From assembly GCA_019054805.1 (NCBI GenBank), contig JAHQIY010000017.1, positions 868,001 to 932,000 on the forward strand: a DNA stretch of 64,000 nucleotides. The letters run 5' to 3'. Positions 58,451-64,000 of this stretch are shown here, piece by piece (position 1 is the stretch's first letter; each line of letters starts with the position of its first letter). Under the pieces are notes generated by a model. The model saw only the letters and a program-made list of their open reading frames with translations, did no database searches and was not told the DNA's origin. The DNA is from Brachionus manjavacas. Taxonomy: Eukaryota > Rotifera > Eurotatoria > Ploima > Brachionidae. Made by a program: the position numbers and the translations under genes.

Positions 58451-59784
58451 ATGATGTCAGATGACACGAATGTTTATTACTACCGCGATGGTCTAAGTCC
58501 AAGCCAAAGCCTTAATCCATCTCAGTACATCACCCCTACTGAATATCTTACTCGTCTCACCATTATGCAATCTTTCAGCACATTCATCATATTTCTGGCA
58601 TCATTGATCCAAGCCATAGCAATCGGAATGAGCGAATGGTTCGTTCTAAATGTAAATGAGTTCATACCGACATCCAAAGGTGGCCTGTGGGAATACTGCT
58701 TCATTTCCAATATGGGCGCAATTGGAAACTTCAGATGTTCTCGATATGAAGAGCTGCCCAATTTTGCCGTATTTGTGAACAGTCGTCTATACGATTCACG
58801 AATACTATTGCTATGCAGTACAGGCTTCTGTTTTCTAATTCTACTGATAGAAGTATTCGGAATCTTATGTTTGACTTTGGCCGAGTCTAGGGGAGACATC
58901 ATAGACACATTAGTGGCACAAAATTCAAATCTATTCCGCTACAAAGAAAGACCAATCATCCCTGAATCTCCCAATATGAAAATTAAGTCCCATCAAAGCA
59001 GCAAAATTTTGGGTAATGAGGACACAAACTCGGCAAGATTTACTACTAGTATTGTGGTAAATGCCAATTTAAACCAATCTGGTCTGTACAGGACAGTAAA
59101 GCCTACTGGATATTTTGCGTTTTTGAGCATTGCTTTGGTAAGTTTGATCGGAAGCATAATGGAATTTATTCTAAAGGTGTCTGGTTTTGCCTTATTTGAT
59201 GCTTACATTAATCAACTTTTGTCATTGAACACAGTTTTTATATCATACAGATCTTTTAGTTATTGGATGGTAATTATATCAATGGGCCTAGTGGTCTTGT
59301 TTTGGCTGTTCAAAGTGGTCTCTACCAGATATATAATTACTCTGACTAGAAATTTAATTGAGCCTAGGCCAGTTATTGTTCCTTCGATATTTAATAATTC
59401 AGCTAATATGGACACACAATACAACCATTATTTGCCAAGTATATTGCCAAGTTTTTTTTTTTTATTTAAAATTTTCAATTTAAATGCTTAGATTATACTA
59501 CAGTGAGTAGAATTTTAAGTGAAAATGAAAACTTTGAAAATACTGGATCAAACGACTATGAAAATTATGAAAATTTTCCGGCACCGTCTTCTTATGACAA
59601 TCAGACAAATGTTGGACAAGATTATTTGAGCAATGGAAGCTATATGAGCAGACAGTCGAACACTAATTCGAATTTTTATCATGAATATTTGCAACTAGAT
59701 GGCGTTAAGTCGGAAAAAAATCAATGTCAAAGTCCGAGTCTAAATCATGATGTAAAATCAATTACATCAGTTGTTAGATTCTAG
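58451..59784 (+). CDS. Claudin-fold four-pass membrane protein
   Basis: Exons 58451-59450 and 59492-59784, with a 41-nt intron, give 430 residues. Four hydrophobic segments are visible: FSTFIIFLASLIQAIAIGMS, LLLCSTGFCFLILLIEVFGI, FAFLSIALVSLIGSIMEFIL and YWMVIISMGLVVLFWLFKVV. The first extracellular loop carries the claudin-superfamily signature W..GLWEYC followed by C (GGLWEYCFISNMGAIGNFRC). The intracellular loop between helices 2 and 3 is long (about 80 residues). The C-terminal tail (~130 residues) is rich in Asn, Tyr and Ser (ENYENFPAPSS) and lacks an obvious PDZ-binding end. It may be a junctional or channel-associated claudin relative; the exact family is uncertain. The splice avoids an earlier stop in the first exon's frame. 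Confidence 0.7.
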
Positions 59785-60119
59785 TTGTTCTGTTAAAATC
59801 GAGAAAAGTTTTTAGATTAGAAATTTTATTTTAAATTAATGTGAATAAGGTTAACATGTTAAAAGATTTTTTTTGATTTAATATTTTAATTAATAAATAA
59901 ACCATTGAACCATGCATTCATTTTGAATGCATTAATGAATTGAAAATTTTTAAATATAATTATTCTAAAAGTTTAATTGATTTATAGTAAAATCATCCCT
60001 TTTATTTTGTATCACGAAAAAATTATCCCGTTTTTTTTCCCGAAATATAAAGCAATAAATTATTAAGACATATGTAATTTATTTATTAAAAAAAAATTCA
60101 TTGGAAAAATTTACTACCC
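59785..60119. other. 3' flank of the claudin-like gene
   Basis: A/T-rich. Possible polyadenylation signals (AATAAA at 59891-59897). Nothing else. Confidence 0.4.
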
Positions 60120-60770
60120 CTAATTGTTAGGATTACTTGAATATCTTGAAAAAAATCCAAGTATTTTCTTTGATGTTGCTCAGTTCTTGCTCAGATCCAA
60201 CTTGCTTGCTTTCCACTTTTCACGTGGAAACTCGTAGATAAAAATTGATAAAGGAAACTTTTTTTCTGGATCTTTTGAACTCTAAATGTAAGTAAGTTAC
60301 AAGTTCTTGAAAATATTAAAAACTAATGGAAGTGCATAAAAAATACCCGGTAGTGTTTTTTTAGTTAATTTCCAGAATTTGTGAGAAAAAAATTTTATTG
60401 TACTTTTGTTTTCTTGACATCTTGATCTAAAAAATTTAATATGTGGTTTGAAGCATAAGTTTTCGTCAGATTTTATCCCAAGGAAGATTGGAGTGTCACT
60501 GTCAATGAAATTTGCTTATATAAAAGTTTTCTTTTGTTTGGTTTTTGAAGGGATTCCCTGAAAAATTTGAATACCATTCAATAGAATTGCATTTTTCAGG
60601 AGACATCTTAAGCCTACATTTTTTAAATCAATTTTCAATCTTTTTAAGGCAACTTTTTACAAGTTTGAAAGTATTTTCATATTTTATAAAAATGAAAAAG
60701 TGACTAAATCATCAGCAAACAAGAGAAAGTATGAGCTATTTTTTATTATTGAGTTTTACACAGAACTTAC
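60120..60770 (-). mobile_element. LINE reverse-transcriptase fragment (decayed)
   Basis: The minus strand contains SSYFLLFADDLVTF (60700-60740), the catalytic YxDD-type box of a non-LTR reverse transcriptase. Downstream are recognisable thumb-region blocks in shifting frames (GIQIFQGIPSKTK, DSDTPIFLGIKSDENLCFKP). Several frameshifts and stops show it is old. It belongs to a different family branch from the plus-strand LINE pieces at 21-25 and 43 kb, judging by wording. Confidence 0.75.
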
Positions 60771-60946
60771 GATCATTTAAGAAATTCTATTTTTTTTTAC
60801 TAATTTTATCTTTTTTTAATCGCTTTAAAAAAATTTAACTATCACTTACATTTAATTATCATTCTTTTAATTTTTTTGAAGTAATAAAATAAAAAAAAAA
60901 AAATAAATTTGATTTAATTTTTTTACTTTAAATCCAGGGTTGTTTT

Positions 60947-61405
60947 AAAGCCACAAGTCTCAAGTCAAGGCCAAGTCCGGACTTATTTTGTTCGTATATT
61001 TTGTCCACCAAAAACCGTCTGTTTATTTACCGGCTTGTCTTAACCGTATCCAACACTAATGATAAACAACTGTGGTAAACCGAAATTATTATTATTTAAG
61101 TTAATTTTAAAAAACAGATATAAATTATTTTTTGATACTCAATTTTACAAAAAATTTTAAAAATTTTTTGATTTCTTTTTATTATTTCTTTAAATTTTTA
61201 TTTTGATTATATTTTATTTTTTTATATTTTTTTATATTAAAATATTTTTTAGATTAAACTGAGTCAAATAAATAGCATCGGTAATCCATCAGTCAGAATC
61301 AAGTCTTTCCATGTAGTTTTTATAGCGATCAAGTAAGTGTTGGAATTTAAAAAAAATATATAAAAATAGAAATTCTGGACTTGGACTTTTTTTAAATGAC
61401 TAGGA
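60947..61405. repeat. hAT-like MITE relic (CAGAGTTGTTTAAAAGTC family)
   Basis: Starts CAGGGTTGTTTTAAAGCCAC and shares AAGTCCGGACTT with its relatives. The interior ACTGAGTCAAATAAATAGCA, ATCAGTCAGAATCA matches 45780-45830. Its right end is cut after GGACTTGGACTTTTTTTAAA. Ends are diverged. Confidence 0.65.
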
Positions 61406-62462
61406 TTAAATCAAGTGCTTAATTTTGCATCATTATAAAGTACATGCCTGTTAATATTTGATAAATTTTGTTTAATATTCGGAGAAAAAAATAAAAAATA
61501 AATCTAAATAAAGCTAATTTAAATTATTAGAATCTTGGAATTACGCGTCGGCATAAGATTATGGTTAATTTACAAAGATTTAATGTCATAATGCAAAATT
61601 TTTGTTTCTTTAAATTTTTTTGAATATTTATAAGCTTGAAAAATAAAGTAAAAGTTAAAAAAAATTAAATTATATATCCGATATTTGTTCTTAATTTTGC
61701 CTGGCTCAAGAATCTGTATACAATTATGGAATTCAATATAAACCCCTGCAATTTATTTGATTGCAAAAATTGCATACTATTAACAATCTTACAATTCAAT
61801 AAAATCTCCTAGTTTTTTTAGTTTTTTTTAATTATCATTTACAATTTTATTTGAAACATCAAATACTATTAATTATTGTTTGTATTTTAGCCACAAAAGG
61901 AGAGAAACTTTGGAGTCAAATTCCACAATTTTTCTCAGTTTATTAAACTGCAGAATGATTATTAGTATTTTAAGTCAAAAGCAAAAAATTTAGATAGCAT
62001 CGAAGCTTTGAATTGAGTGCTTAAAAAAATTTGAATATGCTAAAAATATATGCCAACAAAAAATTAAGCTAGAGTAAAAAAAATATAAAATAAAATTTTG
62101 AAGCAAATCTCATTTTTTGTTTAAAATTACTTTATTAAAATCAAAATTAAGCTTATAAAAAAAAATTATTTTATTGCTATTATTTTAAATTTATACTAAT
62201 CAATTTCAATTACCCTATAGCATACAATTAAATTAAAAAAAAGGCTACCATACTGATTAATTAGAAATGAAAAAAAATAAATTAAAGAAAAAAATAATTG
62301 AAAAACATCACCAAGTAAGTCGACAAGTAAATGTGCATCTTAAGATTTTGACTTACCTAAAAAAAAGCCTTAAAAATAATTAACCCGAAACTATGAGAAA
62401 AAATGTAATACGACAATTGGAATTTCACTCTACAAATACAGAAGGTGGTTAAAAATAAAGGT
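61406..62462. other. Intergenic, nothing recognised
   Basis: A/T-rich, no coding pattern or inverted repeats seen. Confidence 0.4.
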
Positions 62463-63061
62463 TTAATTTGAGTTATTTTGCTTTCGAAGCATCCTTGGCG
62501 GAATGAATTTACAATAAGGCTTTGGATCTGGTCGATTCTTGATATTTGAACATTGGCACTTTCGCCAAAGCTTAAGACATCCAGGACATGACTTATGCAG
62601 GTTGATTTCAATCGGTCTCTTAGAGCCCCTGTTTTTGCTGACATAGCCTGATTTTGTTCTTCTTATCGAGCTGTTCACCGAGTTCTGCACTGAATCGTAG
62701 GAGGCAGTTCGGCTTGTGAATGGTCTGTTCTGGTTGCAAATAGCCCTTGTGGACACTGCATCAATGGAAATATCGGTCGTTTCATTTGGCGAAAATTTCA
62801 AAACACTGCTGGCACTGCTTTGCATTTGAACATACTGGTTGGGGATGGATGGAGGCAAGGACAACGATGTGACAGAGAATGCAACCGGCTGATTGACAAA
62901 CGCTGGATTGGGTGAATACGTGGCTGGATTGGATATGGCGTAAAAGTAATTGCCATTTTCAATCGAAGGCATTAAAACTTGGGGGAAAAAAGGCTTGAAT
63001 TTGGAAGACTAGTTTAGACTAGTTTGGACTTACCATAGCTTTGGTTTCCGATAAAAAACAT
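62463..63061 (-). CDS. Unidentified 180-residue protein with a C-terminal cysteine cluster
   Basis: Exons 63034-63061 (ATG; MFFIGNQSY) and 62463-62977 (stop TGA/TAA region at 62463), joined across a 56-nt GT..AG intron. The N-terminal two thirds are low-complexity, rich in Ser, Pro, Asn and Gln, and probably disordered. The C-terminal third is basic with a compact cysteine group CPGCLKLWRKCQC, flanked by EINLHKS and RPDPKPYCKFIPPRM. The spacing CxxC..CxC plus His suggests a small metal-binding module, but no family is recognised. Codon use and the clean intron support a real gene; the start is chosen because the spliced frame is open from it. Confidence 0.65.
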
Positions 63062-63377
63062 TTTTTTATATGTAAAAAAATAAACGTAAACACTTAACAA
63101 ATTTTTTTCTCGAACGAGTAGTGATTTGTAATAAAAAACAAAAATTACTAAAGATCAAAAATATTTCATTGAATTTTGGAAATTTCTTTTGCTTAAAGAT
63201 CCCTATTTCTCATTTTTGAGATATACATGCTTTTTTTGGATGTTCATGTAAGAAGTTAAGAAACAAAGCTTTAGCTTGACGGAAAACAAGAGAGAGTTTT
63301 CTTTCCTTTGAATATTGGAGATTTTAGCTCGTCGATGATTTTCTGTGTGACTCGAGCACATTTTTACGATTCATTCA
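63062..63377. other. Spacer between two minus-strand genes
   Basis: No clear coding sequence. It probably holds the promoter of the 180-residue protein gene. Confidence 0.4.
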
Positions 63378-63830
63378 ATCAATTGGCATTCAGAATAAGC
63401 CTTGGCAGGCGAACTCTTCAAAAATTCATCCAAGGTCTTTTGAGCAGCGTTTTTTAATAAAATTTTTTTTAATAAATTTTTTTTCTCTCTGGTCAATAAA
63501 ATTTTTCAAACATCATGCTTACGGACAATTTAAAAGTCGCTGCAACTTATTTGTCCAGGGAAAATTTAAAAATTGAAAAAAAAATTTTTATAAATTTTAT
63601 TTAAAAGAAAAAATTCAAAATTAGCACACTATCACCTTTCATCAAGTGCTCACTTGGCGAAGCAGCTCTATGCTAACAAAAAGTGTTCTCATCTCTAGCA
63701 ATGCATTCATGGCGTTTGTAAAAAAAACACGAGATGCTTAACTAGAGAAGAAAGTTGAAGATCATTAGCCGTATTGATGCGAGCCAATTTGAAAATGTCA
63801 ATCACCATTTTTGTTCGCGCAATTACACAA
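63378..63830 (-). CDS. Possible small multi-exon gene, unidentified
   Basis: Coding-like blocks on the minus strand: about 63730-63813 (MVIDIFKLARINTANDLQLS, then SLVKH), 63650-63725 (AMNALLEMRTLFVSIELLRQ), a short 63522-63550 block ending at a GTAAGC donor (AATFKLS), and 63378-63440 (TLDEFLKSSPAKAYSECQLI, then E and TGA). Each is followed or preceded by plausible GT or AG sites, and the residue pattern is that of a small helical protein. I could not close all phases, so the model is provisional. No family recognised. Confidence 0.3.
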
Positions 63831-64000
63831 CTCCACTTAGACTTTCTTTTCAAAGTCTTTTTTCTAATTCTACATATCAAGTCCAAGCCATGTATTTCAC
63901 TGACATGAGAAAAAATTAGTTTGTTGTTGTTATGTATTTTTAGCTAGTTTTATTGGGAGGGCAAAAAAAAGATTATGCTATCAGAAAGAAAAATGAATTT
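63831..64000. other. Right edge of the window
   Basis: Nothing recognised. Confidence 0.3.

Noticed and set aside
1-64000. LTR retroelements, Polinton-type genes or viral insertions
   Set aside because: Looked for paired long direct repeats and for capsid, envelope, integrase or pol wording; found none I could support.

Overview
The window looks like animal (metazoan) nuclear DNA from a very AT-rich invertebrate genome. Genes are split by short introns, mostly about 45-60 nt, with GT..AG ends. Intergenic DNA is almost pure A/T with many homopolymer runs. Single-copy animal genes are present (KIF1-type kinesin, CD-M6PR, PIG-S, PSMB5, PPP4R4, FBXO16) among many small DNA transposons and decayed LINEs. 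A monogonont rotifer would fit the composition and repeats, but that is inference only.

Layout, left to right. 1-4.3 kb: 5' part of a PPP4R4-like gene (minus) with a mariner deletion derivative in its large intron. 4.4-5.2 kb: a possible 34-residue membrane peptide (plus) and exons of an unrecognised gene (minus). 5.8-8.3 kb: a DH-PH RhoGEF (minus). 8.6-11.5 kb: mobile-element-rich DNA, including a foldback element with a 9-bp target duplication. 12.2-14.1 kb: an FBXO16-like F-box gene (minus) with a 25-nt intron. Then tRNA-Asn, a WrbA-like flavoprotein (plus), more elements (15.9-17.9 kb) and a J-domain protein (minus, 18.1-18.6 kb). 20.4-24.9 kb is a graveyard of LINE and DNA-transposon pieces. 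26.3-39.3 kb is a complete KIF1A/unc-104 kinesin (minus): 14 exons that keep one reading frame, two of them frame-neutral cassette candidates, and a GC-rich single-exon motor.

41-43.3 kb holds a MITE and a LINE 3' end. 43.7-44.7 kb is a cation-dependent mannose-6-phosphate-receptor homologue (minus) ending in a DXXLL sorting signal. 44.7-48.7 kb is gene-poor. 48.7-51.9 kb carries PSMB5 and PIGS in tandem (plus, about 270 bp apart). 52.2-56.1 kb is a cluster of three terminal-inverted-repeat elements: a 2.0-kb hAT-like composite with 8-bp target duplications enclosing broken exons, a 1.08-kb Merlin-like element with perfect 8-bp duplications, and a 291-bp hAT-like MITE with 8-bp duplications. 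Then come an IQ-BTB protein and a claudin-fold four-pass membrane protein (both plus), a LINE RT relic (minus), and two small minus-strand genes.

The genes do not form an obvious pathway. They are ordinary dispersed housekeeping, trafficking and signalling genes. The unusual content is in gene structure (tiny intron, cassette exons, GC-rich exon) and in the nested DNA transposons, one of which brackets intron-containing exons. I saw no LTR, gag/pol/env or Polinton-type genes.
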